Part shown: positions 28,901 through 37,987 of the stretch, in pieces
Layout: every line of letters starts with the position of its first letter
Position numbering within the stretch: position 1 is the first letter of the stretch
Origin: Hymenopellis radicata
Taxonomy: Eukaryota > Basidiomycota > Agaricomycetes > Agaricales > Physalacriaceae
Reading direction: 5' to 3'
Length of the DNA stretch: 37,987 nt
Assembly: GCA_015501595.1 (NCBI GenBank)
Contig: JADNRX010000496.1
Location: 1 to 37,987, forward strand
Notes under the pieces: generated by a model
What the model saw: the letters and a program-made list of their open reading frames with translations, nothing else
Told to the model about the DNA's origin: nothing
The model's database searches: none
Translations under genes and position numbers: made by a program

Positions 28901-30059
28901 TAGTGAGTAGCGCGGGTTGCCCGCGGGTATTTCGTTCTAGACCCCTACCCGTACCCTCGACTTACCCTATCCCGCGATGCGGGTGCGGTTACCCGCTGAA
29001 ATGATATCGGGTCAGTGCTCGGATAGTGTTCGTGCACGCCGACGGCCCCCGGCAAATGCAGGAGGGCTATCGACGCGCACGATACGCATTGGCTAGGCCC
29101 CGGCTACCTGCGAGAGCAGGAACCGCGGCTCAACCAAATGCATCAAGGTGGCAAGGATATGGCAGTGGCGAGGAGACGGCGTGCGCGAGGAGACGGTGGC
29201 CACAAGGCAGGTGATGACAGGCTGCGGAAGGGAACTGAGAAAAGACAAGAAAAGACACAGTAAATACGCACATTTGAGGCTGGATGCGCCGCAATGCCTT
29301 CCAGCCTGAAATCCACCAGACAGGTTACGCCCCAACCGGGGAGGCCTATCCCGCGCATTGCTCGTCGAGAAAGCCGAACGGAAAAAGTCGTCCTGGCGGA
29401 AGCCATCCTCGCGACGAATCAGCACCGTCGTATAGACGAGCGCACACGTCCAGTCGTGCCCAAAGACGCGAAATCCGGCTACTCTCAGGCCAGCCGCGCC
29501 CTCCGACAGTGTTGCAGCCTCGTCCAGAGGGCTTACGCATCTCGGATCGTCGTCGATTTGGTGCCGTCGTGCAGACGAACACCAAAATGCACCCCGGAAC
29601 ATATCCGAGGGCGCAGCAGTCGGCGTGGAGCCAAACCGCGCCGGGAGAGCGAAGAGAACACAGAAAACAAGTCAGAGAAGCCCCAGAAATTTTTCTGGGG
29701 CTGACGAGCACGACAGTGAAGTCGTGCTGTGGTGGTGAGAGCCAAGGAGATGTGATCTGAGCTGATCGATTGTTATCCGGCAGTTGCCGGACGTTCGGCC
29801 AGCTCGGCAATCAAGGAAATTCGCTCGCGGTGTCATTTTGGAGCGACGATGGGCTCGTTAGGGCCCAAATAAAATATGACAATTTACCTAAAAATATGTA
29901 CTATGAGTATCTTATGAGATGTGGTCCAACTGGACCACGGCACGGGTAAGAAAGGGTGACGCGGGTCACAGCGGGTTCTCGGACCGAGACCCCTACCCGC
30001 ACCCTGACCCACCCGCATCCGTGACCCGGACCGGGTGCTCCGACCCGGGCTATTCACTA
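28901..30059. mobile_element. Non-autonomous hAT-like element 1 (1159 bp)
   Basis: Left end TAGTGAGTAGCGCGGGT; right end as reverse complement TAGTGAATAGCCCGGGT. Both are YAGNG termini, with the exact 8-bp TSD TGTATAAC at 28893-28900 and 30060-30067. These are the two hallmarks of hAT elements. Subterminal DNA is rich in ACCCG/CGGGT repeats. Open frames of 100-170 codons in the middle (29090-29810) overlap on both strands and look like GC-rich noise. No transposase or BED finger was seen. It shares GGGCTTACGCATC with the other hAT-like elements here. Confidence 0.86.
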
Positions 30060-30097
30060 TGTATAACTGCTTTCAATGCCTGAACAGGTTATAGAAC

Positions 30098-31253
30098 TAG
30101 AGTTTATAAGTCCGGTTGGGTCCGGTTGCGGCGCCCAAATTTGGCAGGACTGGCAACCGCAATCGGTTGCCCAACCGACTTTTCGCGTCAACCGTGGACC
30201 GCAACCGGTCCTTAAAAAGGACCGGTTGCAACCGCAGTCTTTCACCAGTCCAACAAACCGGTTGGGACCACTAGTGGTCGCGACTGGTTGCGATCGGTTG
30301 AAACCGGTTCACACCCCCACTCGCAGCATCATTTATGCCCGTTGGTGGCCCCCGAGCAATTGCGCAGGGGCTACCCAATATGCATAAGCTACGGGGGTGA
30401 GTAGTGGAGGGGGATGGGGATGATGATGGAGGAGGAGGAGGTGGTGGTGGTGGTGTCGTCATGATCGGTCGTTGTTGTTGACGCGTCATCTTCGACGCGT
30501 CCATTCTGGCATCCATCTCCTCCTCATCTCGCATCCGTCTCCGCCTCGCGTCCATCCTGGCATCCGTCTCCTCCTCATCTCGCATCCGTCTCCGCCTCGC
30601 GTCCATCCCTGCATGCCTCTCCGCGCGCTGTTGTCATTGTCGTTGCCGTGGAGACGACTCAGAGGCGTGCTGTACGTGTGCTGCCCATTTGCGGGGCTTA
30701 CGCATCCTGTTCTGGTAGGGGAGACGACTTAGAGTCGTCTCCCCGTATAGTCGTTTCCGTGGAGACGACGCAGAGTCGTCTCCCGGTCTCTCAATACCAA
30801 CGCAGAGTCGTGTATTGATCTGAAATCACCGACTTAGAGTCGAGTGATGCTGCCATCATCGCCGACTTGCGGTTGAGCGACGGCGGTTGATGGAAGTGGT
30901 GGTTGGAAGGAGAGAGAGCTATTTGATCGCACGCTTACGCATACGTTCGGATCTCAGCCCGAGTCGCCGGATCCGAGGAAATAGTCGCGAGTGGCTCTTG
31001 TGGCCCACACATGGGCTCGTTTGAGCTCAAAAAAATTTGGAAATTCATATTAAATATATACTTACATTATCTGGTTGCAACCGGTCTCAACCGGTCTGTA
31101 CCAGTCCTGGAAAATTTAGCGAAACGTTCGAACCGGCAACTGCAACCGGTTGAAACCGGCAACTAGTTGCCTGCTAACCGGTCCAAAATCGGTTGCAGTC
31201 CGATTGAGTCTGCCGGTCCTACCTGGTCCTACCAACCGAACTTATAAACTCTA
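30098..31253. mobile_element. Non-autonomous hAT-like element 2 (1156 bp)
   Basis: Left end TAGAGTTTATAAGTCCGGTT, right end as reverse complement TAGAGTTTATAAGTTCGGTT, with exact TSD TATAGAAC at 30090-30097 and 31254-31261. Subterminal regions are filled with AACCGGTT/CCGGTTG units in both orientations. The centre holds palindromes such as GACGACTTAGAGTCGTC (30723-30740) and tandem CTCATCTCGCATCCGTCTCC units (30510-30600). No transposase was seen. It inserted only 30 bp from hAT-like element 1. Confidence 0.87.
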
Positions 31254-31399
31254 TATAGAACATAACTGTTATCTGGCTGACTGATGTAATACCGCTAATA
31301 TAACTCTAATAACAAGATTTATCTTGCATTTCATGTCTTCTATTAATAGTCATAGAGTATTGTTCAATTTATAGTAGGGCAAGTAGGTCTACAGATGTA
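31254..31399. other. Loop side of the foldback element, no gene
   Basis: AT-rich sequence between the second hAT-like element and the inner end of the right arm. Nothing recognised. Confidence 0.4.
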
Positions 31400-32526
31400 A
31401 GGACAACTTCTTGACCTGATTACCATTAGTCTGACACCTGAAGATCATGCAGATAATATAGATACACGTCCTACAAAAGGAATTAAGGCAGTAGCATATG
31501 TGAGACACGTTAAATTGAGTGGACGATCCTCCTTCTAAAGCGTGGGAATTTTGATCAAAACTCTAGTGGGGAGGAAGACTGACCTCTAGAACACTGGTCC
31601 CTTCACCAAATGACATGGTTCCTTTTGCAAAAAGATTGTAAATGAATGTCTAAAGGTAGCCCAGTACAATTTAGAGAGGTATTCATATATTAAATAACCA
31701 GAAATGCGAAAATGCTTAAAACAGCACTGGGGACCTATCTATACATGGACTACTGGGTTGGGGACACTCTCCACATCATGAATAAAGGTTTATTAGCACT
31801 GTAAACGATGTATCAAAGTTGTAGGTCCCCAGAGTAGCAGAATCCTGTGCAATATCCCTAGTGGCCCTGGAGCAGTCATCTTGATATATCTCTTGAACCT
31901 TCAATGAAATGACCTGAAAATGATATTAGATATCGTTCTATAGTACCTCTAGAAGGTATCAAAGTCCTAAGGCTATAGGCTATGTACAAGGCTTACTAGA
32001 AGTGTGGCACATTTTTGCGCTCCTAATATCTCCTCCAGTTTTGAAGCTGTGGAAAAATGGTTTGCACTATTGGATTCCTAGCCCAAAAAAGTATAAAAAA
32101 GGTTTTCATCACCCTAGCAGCCATCCCCTACAGCAGCATTCAGTATTGGCCACCCCATCCAGCCCAGTGCTGATCTAATCAAAAATGCGCTACAATTGTG
32201 TAGCCAAGGGCATCTCCACCCATCCCAGAGTCCACTGATCATCTCCTATCAGTATCTAATCTCTCCATCAAAGATACCTAACCTTCATTAAGAGAATCTA
32301 TTATTGGATACATACCTGCTGGATCCATCTATTATTAGCCATCTGCCAATGCTCTACCCCAGCCCAGCCACCCAGCATGTATGGCATCATGGCATCAGCC
32401 TCTGCCAGAGCTGCCGGAGTATTCAATTAATTGACTCATATTAGAGGCCTCTGATTAGAGGCATAATGGAATAATTGCGCCCTCTGGTAGGAGGCTTTAT
32501 TTAATAGTCCCCTACAGCATAGGGTG
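31400..32526 (-). repeat. Right arm of foldback
   Basis: Reverse complement of the left arm, uninterrupted. It therefore shows the empty site for repeat X: TTATTTAATATATGAATACC in reverse complement near 31685-31700. No gene. Confidence 0.85.
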
Positions 32527-32534
32527 TCTGAATC

Positions 32535-33302
32535 CATTGCGGTACGCCATTAAGGGGTGTCAGGACGAGCCATAGCTTCCTCATACGTCAATGGTTCCTT
32601 CGACAAGTCCCAGGAGCGAGCTAAGTGAGGGAAACGGGGAGGAGTGTATGAGAGAAGAGTGACAGGATGGGTGGGAATGGAATACTCCACGTCTTCAGAA
32701 CATAATGCGGAGAATATATGAAGTGAGGTGTAGTCGCGTATATCCTGGTACGTCGGAAGAGGTGCACCCCCATGCTTGGAACGTACATCATGAAGCCAGT
32801 CATACACTGCAACATGAGCGCGATCTCAGAGGTGTTGAGTTTTTGAGCACAGAACGCGACCTTCTGGAGTCGAGGGTTGATGGTCATCCCGAGCCAGAGA
32901 TAGATGAGGAGGTGGGGGGTCATAGAAATGTTTCTTCGAACTCAGCTTGCCAGGCGTGAGCTCGTCGAAGACCACCTGATCTGCGAACCAGTATTTGCCT
33001 TTCAGGTCGCGTACCAGTCAACCTTTACGGTTCTCCTCATAGCTGACATAAATGCCTTCGACCATTCTGTCACCCATCTTCGCGCGTAACTCTGCAGGGA
33101 CTTGAATAAAGACCCGGCACCCCCATATCCGCAAGTGTGCGATAGAAGGTTTCTCCTCATACATAGCCTCATGAGGAGTAACGTCTGTATCCAGTGTGGA
33201 TGTGGGGAGACGACAGTGGAGGTATGCAACTGTTCAGACCGCATCCGCCCAGAAGGACATAGGTAGCCCAGCGAAAGTGATTAAAGCCAGAGTACGCTCC
33301 TC
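32535..33302 (-). pseudogene. Copia-B integrase C-terminal part and linker
   Basis: On the minus strand: EERTLALITFAGLPMSFWAD, AYLHCRLPT, TPHEAMYEEKPSIAHLRIWG and CRVFIQVP, then MGDRMVEGIYVSYEENRKG and LVRDLKGKYWFADQVVFDE. The typical linker to EAMARPDTP and WRTAMDSE follows. These correspond to the region between integrase and RT of Copia polyproteins. Stop codons interrupt an otherwise single frame at 33234-33236 (TGA), 33018-33020 (TGA, probably former Trp), 32826-32828 (TGA) and 32550-32552 (TAA). The upstream end joins 35419 across the hAT-like insertion (IHTI-EERT). Confidence 0.87.
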
Positions 33303-33310
33303 GATGGTGC

Positions 33311-35410
33311 TAGAGACCTCAACGAGTTCGCGGGTCACGCGGATACTCGGGTACTCGATCCGGCCGGGGGTCTCAGCTCCTCGACTCATTTGATCTGCGG
33401 ATCAATAACGAGTCGGATCATATAAGGATCGCGAGTACGGCCTTGGAGGCACGAGTACTCGTTACGAGTACTCGGTCTGACTCGCAAATATATAGCTTAA
33501 TATTTAAACTTAATTTAGAAATTTTTTGCAAGTTGAACGGGGCCTTGCGGGCCCCAAAACAAGTATGTGCAACATTTTTGCCTAATCCGGCATACCGGGC
33601 CGACATCTGAAAGGACGTGTAAGTGTGTGATCGGATGGTTCGACTTGCTATCTACCACCACCACCACTGTCCAGGGAGCGACAATTGTCGCCCCTGCTGC
33701 TCTGACGAATGTCAGGTAGACGTGGGCACGAGTGTCAGGTAGACGTGGGCACGAGTGTCGGGTGCTTAAGTGTGCACCCGAGTGCACCTGCACTCGGCAC
33801 TCGGATGCCGAGTGTGTATCACACTCGAGTAGAGTGTCAGCACGGGTGTTCACCCGAGTGCGGGTGTCTGCCTCTGGGCCGCGAGTACCCGTGGGCAGAC
33901 ACCCGGGTGGACACTCACATTTTTACCAATTTTTTTGAATTTTTTTTAAGCTTAAAAACTAGTAGAAACGACGTGTTCTCGCGATCTGGCGTACCGGGCC
34001 GAGATTCGAGAAGAACGCGTAAGCGTCTGATCGGCTGGTTCTACTCCTTACCTCTCACCACCACCATTGCTGACGACGACTCGTCGCTCGACCTTAAGTC
34101 GGCGACGATGATATCAGCGCTCGACTCTGAGTCGGCGCCGTATAAATGGAGAACGACTTTGAGTCGTCTCCACGGAAACACCACCACTCGGATGCGTAAG
34201 CCCTCGCAAACGAGGCAACAGGACTATTGGCGCTCGACTTAAAGTCGGCATCTGCATACTTTAAGGAGGAGACGCCGCCCGCCACGCTGAACAGCGTGCT
34301 TGAAGAGCGGGGGCGGCAGATATGGGCTGCCTCGTCATCTGCAGGCGACGCGGCAGAGGTACGTTTTTATTGTCTCTTCTTGCTGTTGGCGACGTCTGCG
34401 GACGTCGTCAAATCTTTTATTGTACTAACTCTGTATTCTAGGTTTCTATTGCACGGGTAAGCCCTCCAACGAGGCACCATACCTCCAAACCATCTCCATC
34501 TACCTCCCGTCCTCCACACCCATCGTGTCATTTGAATCATGCACCGCCGATGCTCCTCCCGCAATTGCTGGAGGATGCCGACGTGACATGAAGTGACCGC
34601 GAGTTAAGGTGGAGGATGTGGAGGATTCGAGTGTACACAGGTACACCCGCCACCATACACGAGTGTTGATACACTCGTGTGTGCGGAACACCCGCAAATG
34701 GGTGCCGCACTCGAGTGCCGCACTCGGGTGTCACTCGAGTGCGGGTGTCCAGCTCTGAGTCGCGAATGACCCGTCTCGCAAGTGCGAGTGCACCCGGGTG
34801 GGCACTCATGCCCAGGTCTGATGTCAGGCAGCCTGTGGGGTGCGGATATGGGCTTGGCTGTGTGCCGAGCCCACTGCTGCTGTCTCTATGACAGCAGCAG
34901 GGGACGACGACAACGACCGGGATGACGACGACAACAAGGACACGTGTCGAGGACAACGACACTGAGGTGGATGACACGTCAAGGAGGAGAGGAGGAGGAG
35001 GAGGAGGAGGAGGTTCTACGGACAGTGATGCATTGACGATGCCGACAACGACCATCGGCACTCCCACCACCACCACCACTACAGCTCCCACCACCACCAT
35101 CACCACTTGTCCCACCACCACCACCACCCTCAGTCTGTGCTCATGCACGGCTGAGTATCCCCGTGCTATTGCCCGGGGATGCTCGCTGAGCATGAATGAA
35201 CTTTGGGTGTTTGGCGAGGTTGATCCGCGAGATCTGTCGATAACCCGGATCGTATGCGAGTACTCGCAAACCTCGCGAGTACTCGACTCGTTTGACTCGT
35301 GAGTCAACGTGGGTCGAGTCAAACGCGGATCACGGATCGAGGCTCTTGGCCTCGAGTACTCGCCTCACGGATCGCGAGTCAGACCCGGATCTGACTCGTT
35401 GAGGTCTCTA
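33311..35410. mobile_element. Non-autonomous hAT-like element 3, interrupted by element 4
   Basis: Termini TAGAGACCTCAACGAGTTCG and, as reverse complement of the right end, TAGAGACCTCAACGAGTCAG. The flanks GATGGTGC (33303-33310) and GATGGTGT (35411-35418) are an 8-bp TSD with one mismatch. Removal restores the Copia-B integrase frame. Subterminal parts contain CGAGTACTCG palindromes. Without element 4 it is about 990 bp. The interior has GGAGGAGGAGG/ACCACCACC simple repeats (34985-35130) and no transposase. Confidence 0.85.
33717..34820. mobile_element. Non-autonomous hAT-like element 4 (1104 bp), inside element 3
   Basis: Left end TAGACGTGGGCACGAGTG, right end as reverse complement CAGACCTGGGCATGAGTG, with exact TSD ATGTCAGG at 33709-33716 and 34821-34828. 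Many CACTCGGGTG/CACCCGAGTG units lie near both ends. Its interior (33975-34090) resembles the part of element 3 at 33575-33700 (TACCGGGCCGA, GTCTGATCGGCTGGTTC-like wording), so the two are related families. Palindromic GACTTAGAGTCG-type motifs occur at 34095-34245. No transposase. Confidence 0.86.
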
Positions 35411-36888
35411 GATGGTGTGAATAAAGTGCTCGATTTTGCCATTTTGCTGGTGAGAGTAGGGTACCGTAGCCTCGACAGTAATCCCCTTCTTATCAAGCCA
35501 AGCCCTGAGGGGACCCTCGACGAATTCATTCGCATTATCACAGCGAAGGCGTCTCACAGTACGACCAGTAGACGTTTCCCATTTCGAGATAGTACTGGAG
35601 ACGACGGCGAACGCATCACTCTTGCGAACAATGGGAATAGCGTCGCCATATGATGTGTTGTCGTCGAGAAGTACAGCTCATGGCGGGGTGATTGGACAGG
35701 CATTGGACCGCAAATATCGATCATGACAAGCTTGAGAGGCTCATCAGCGTGGTGACCAGCGTAGGGATAAGGCCCTCGAGGGTGTTTCCCAATGAGGCAT
35801 GGTGAGCAGATGAATTTCATCACAGGACCAACGACAATGGGAGCGGAGGAGTATAATGGCTTCATCAGGGCATGTTCCGTGACATTTTGGCCGGGATGAG
35901 CAAGCCAACCGTGCCATACAACAACAGTCGGGCGGGCCTTCACGAAGGGGGTAGTGGGTTTAGCAATGCTCGCAATATGAGATGAAGACGGAGTGAGGAT
36001 ATCGAGGTCCATGAATGTGAGTCGACGTCGTGAAGGGCACACGAAGAAAGAGCTGCCGAAATGAGCGTCAGACTCTGAGAATCGAAAAACGGTCTCTCCC
36101 CATATGAAGGTGATAGCCATGCCACCCTCAGTAAGCGCGCCAACGGAGACGAGGTTCATGAGTACATCAGGCGCATGCAGGCAGTTGCGCAGATGAAGAA
36201 CAACCCTCTTCCCATCATTGCAGACGGCACGAAGATGGACTTCCCCAGGGCCAACTGTGGAAAGAACACCACAGTTTGCAGTCTTGACTGAAATGGACGT
36301 GTCCTCGAGGTACGTCCAGAATATGCTCCGATCCCGGAAGATGTGAATGGTACAACCAGAGTCAGCAAGGGTAGGAATGCGAGATGTAAGGTCGGCAACC
36401 TCGGAATGACTTGCATTGTCGTAATAAAGGGTACCAGCCTCGGTAGCATCGGAGCTCACAGTCACAAATGAATAATCAGAAAAGAGGAATTGATCATTCG
36501 ATAGGATATCTTCGTCGTAGGCAAGTAATTCTGCTTGTGCCTCTTCCATGGTCATATGAGCATGTTCTACGTGTGGCGTCCCTCCACCCCCATAATCGGT
36601 ATCACCCCCATGATCATCCATCATTGTAATATCAGTAACCTCAGCAGCCAACGTGTTCGGGAGAGGGCGCTGATCCAAACGTGCAGAAGGGCGATTGTTA
36701 GGGCATTGCTGACTATTCTGGCGATGGAAGTCAGCGGGCGCGACTGAGGTAGACGGAATATTGGTACAAGGGGCCTGGGTGGGATTTTGAGCTGGACTGG
36801 GCTGTTGGGCGCCGTTGTTATTGTTACGATAGTTCCTAGATGCGGACTTGATTTCGGAGCAGACGGTGATGAAGTAGTCATGGCCGAC
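35411..36888 (-). pseudogene. Copia-B protease and integrase N-terminal and core parts
   Basis: On the minus strand: acidic spacer, protease motif LADSGCTIHIF (about 36370-36340), a beta-rich aspartic protease body (LSTVGPGEVHL, LRNCLHAPDVLMNLVSVGAL), and a GAG-pre-integrase domain (WHGWLAHPGQNVTEHALM, CSPCLIGKH). The integrase core has Asp in MIDICGPMPVQ (about 35715) and Asp in RCDNANEF (about 35535); HQQNGKIEHF (about 35435) supplies Glu. One frameshift lies near 35670, before LDDNTSYGDAIPIV. The piece ends at the hAT-like TSD within IHTI. Confidence 0.88.
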
Positions 36889-37987
36889 TTAGCCGCGCTG
36901 GGCGTTGATGTGGTTTTGAATATCAACGCGCATAACCGTGAACGTGGTATCCGTGTAAGAGAGGTTCTGGACCATGTTCAGGATCACGTCGCAGTAATCA
37001 ACTGAATATCCAGCTGTAACAAGGGCATCGACCATGGTAGACCACTTGAGAAGGTAGGTGTCGGTATCGCGGGGGTTACGGAGGCGGTAGTTACGCATCT
37101 TGCTACGAGTGTCGTAGGCAAGAGTAACTTGCACGAGGCCATAAGTATTGTCCAGATACTCGAAAAGGGTGTGTGCCGTTGAGAAACCGCCATTGGCAAG
37201 GGAGGGAATGATCGCGGCGATGGTAGGAGAGAGGCGCGTAAAAATGATCTGGTAGGCGACAGAATCGTTGTTTGACCAAGCCATATAAGCCTCCAGCTGC
37301 TGCTGGTCATGAACATTATCGATGACTGGAGGATAGAGCGGGATCAGATGCCAATGAGGATCGTCGTCAGCTCGTCGTCCAAAGCGAGTTCAGAATACCT
37401 TTGCACCATACACCCCAATTAGCCCTGCCGGTTAGCTCCGGAATATGCTTATAATTGTTAAAATTAAAAATGAGAGGTGGAGGAACAGGGACGAAAGGAG
37501 CATGAGCGGGAGCAAAAGCAGCAGGAGCAGGGATGAAATCGTTGATGAAGCCTTGTGATGCCGCCGGTTTGGGAGCAAAAATGTGGTGCTCAGGAACCGG
37601 TGACAGTACATTCGGCCCAAAAGCTGGCTGTGGCTGTGCAAACGGCACGTTTTTAGAAACCAGAGAAAAAGACATAAAGGAAACTGAGCCAGAAGAGTAA
37701 GAAGAATGAAGAGACGGGTGCGATAAATGATCAGGAGCAGGGGATTGAACGAAATCAGGAATACTGAAAACTGGGGCAGCCATATGCGGTGAAGCCTCAT
37801 AGACAGGCGGTAACGGAGAATTATGGGGACTGTAGTGTGGTACAGGGTCAGAAAAATGTGCTACAGAAGGCGTAACGTGTCTCGCCTGCGATCCGACATT
37901 AATGGATGGGCGCGACGATGAACGCAACGAAATAGAATGATTGGAATGATTACTACTAAAAGCGCGAGAAAAATTCCTTAGGGTCGA
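36889..37987 (-). pseudogene. Copia-B gag (runs off the right edge)
   Basis: A Pro/Ser/His-rich N-terminal stretch remains open to the window edge, so the true start is outside. Then IPELTGRANWGVWCKGILNSL begins the capsid-like part. A frameshift near 37365 leads to WHLIPLYPPVIDN and then MAWSNNDSVAYQIIF, STAHTLFEYLDNTYG, KMRNYRLRNPRDTDTYLLKW and MRVDIQNHINAQRG. TAA at 36889-36891 interrupts the frame, which continues into an Asn/Gln/Pro-rich region and the protease. No CCHC knuckle is visible. Role in the living element: particle formation. Confidence 0.85.

Larger units (their letters stand above)
22029..32526. mobile_element. Foldback element with arms of about 1.1 kb and 8-bp TSD, heavily invaded
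   Basis: The ends read ATCCTATGCTGTAGGG on the left and, as reverse complement, CACCCTATGCTGTAGGGG on the right. TCTGAATC at 22021-22028 and 32527-32534 is an exact 8-bp TSD inside the Copia-B linker, and removal restores that frame. The left arm is 22029-22863 plus 28418-28710, the right arm 32526-31400, diverged but collinear. Without later inserts the element is about 2.6 kb with a central loop of roughly 0.4 kb. I see no transposase gene. An 8-bp TSD fits hAT-, P- or KDZ-like enzymes; the terminus does not show the hAT YAGNG signature, so I leave it unclassified. Confidence 0.82.
21909..37987 (-). mobile_element. Copia-B LTR retrotransposon (oldest, outermost layer)
   Basis: Partial at both ends. 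Gag runs off the right edge and the RT is cut by Copia-A at the left. Coding pieces are 37987-35411, 33310-32527 and 22028-21909, all minus strand and in consistent order. They are separated by an hAT-like pair (33311-35410) and the foldback element (22029-32526). It carries at least five stop codons and two frameshifts and is a fossil. Confidence 0.88.

Noticed and set aside
29093..29810. Open frames of 87-169 codons in hAT-like element 1
   Set aside because: They overlap on both strands in GC-rich DNA and none resembles a transposase or zinc finger.
22029..32526. LTR retrotransposon bounded by the long repeats
   Set aside because: The long repeats are inverted, not direct, and the TSD is 8 bp.
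34537..35322. 261-codon Val/Pro-rich minus-strand frame in hAT-like elements 3/4
   Set aside because: Composed of simple repeats (GGAGGAGG, CACCACC) and crosses an element boundary at 34820.

Overview
This 38-kb window looks like repeat-rich nuclear DNA of a filamentous fungus, most likely a mushroom-type basidiomycete (Agaricomycetes). The reasons are short 50-60 bp GT...AG introns inside the genes, a Ngaro-type tyrosine-recombinase retrotransposon, Copia elements primed by half of initiator tRNA-Met, and pogo/Fot-like and hAT-like DNA transposons. I found no resident single-copy host gene, tRNA or rRNA. Nearly every stretch can be assigned to a transposable element lying inside another one.

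Outermost layer: a decayed Copia element (Copia-B, minus strand) enters from the right edge (gag, protease, integrase at 37987-35411). It continues at 33310-32527 (end of integrase) and at 22028-21909 (start of reverse transcriptase, RT). It is split by three insertions. (1) A 2.1-kb hAT-like element lies at 33311-35410 and carries a second one at 33717-34820. (2) A foldback element lies at 22029-32526 (about 2.6 kb before it was itself invaded). It now holds a tandem repeat called X with 4.6 kb of unassigned sequence inside it, and two hAT-like elements at 28901-30059 and 30098-31253. (3) A second Copia (Copia-A) runs from its 5' LTR at 21908 past the left edge.

Copia-A is itself cut three times in its RT domain. 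A structurally complete 6.4-kb Ngaro lies at 11699-18088 (gag-RT-RNase H spliced over two introns, an overlapping tyrosine recombinase, split direct repeats). A 4.46-kb element with TIR core CATCASGAAA lies at 7191-11648; it carries a 22-bp minisatellite and a captured, intron-containing host-gene fragment. A pogo-like transposon lies at 489-6784 and has a second copy of itself inserted in it at 3435-6579.

For most insertions, dropping the element and one target-site duplication (TSD) puts the host retrotransposon back into its conserved reading frame. This fixes boundaries and TSDs without any database: TA for pogo, none for Ngaro, AA for the 4.46-kb element, 8 bp for the hAT-like and foldback elements. 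Relative order can be read from the nesting: Copia-B is oldest and full of stop codons, then Copia-A and the foldback, and the youngest is the pogo self-insertion, whose two copies differ only by single-base indels, mostly in homopolymers. That pattern also warns that some frameshifts in this window may be base-calling errors.
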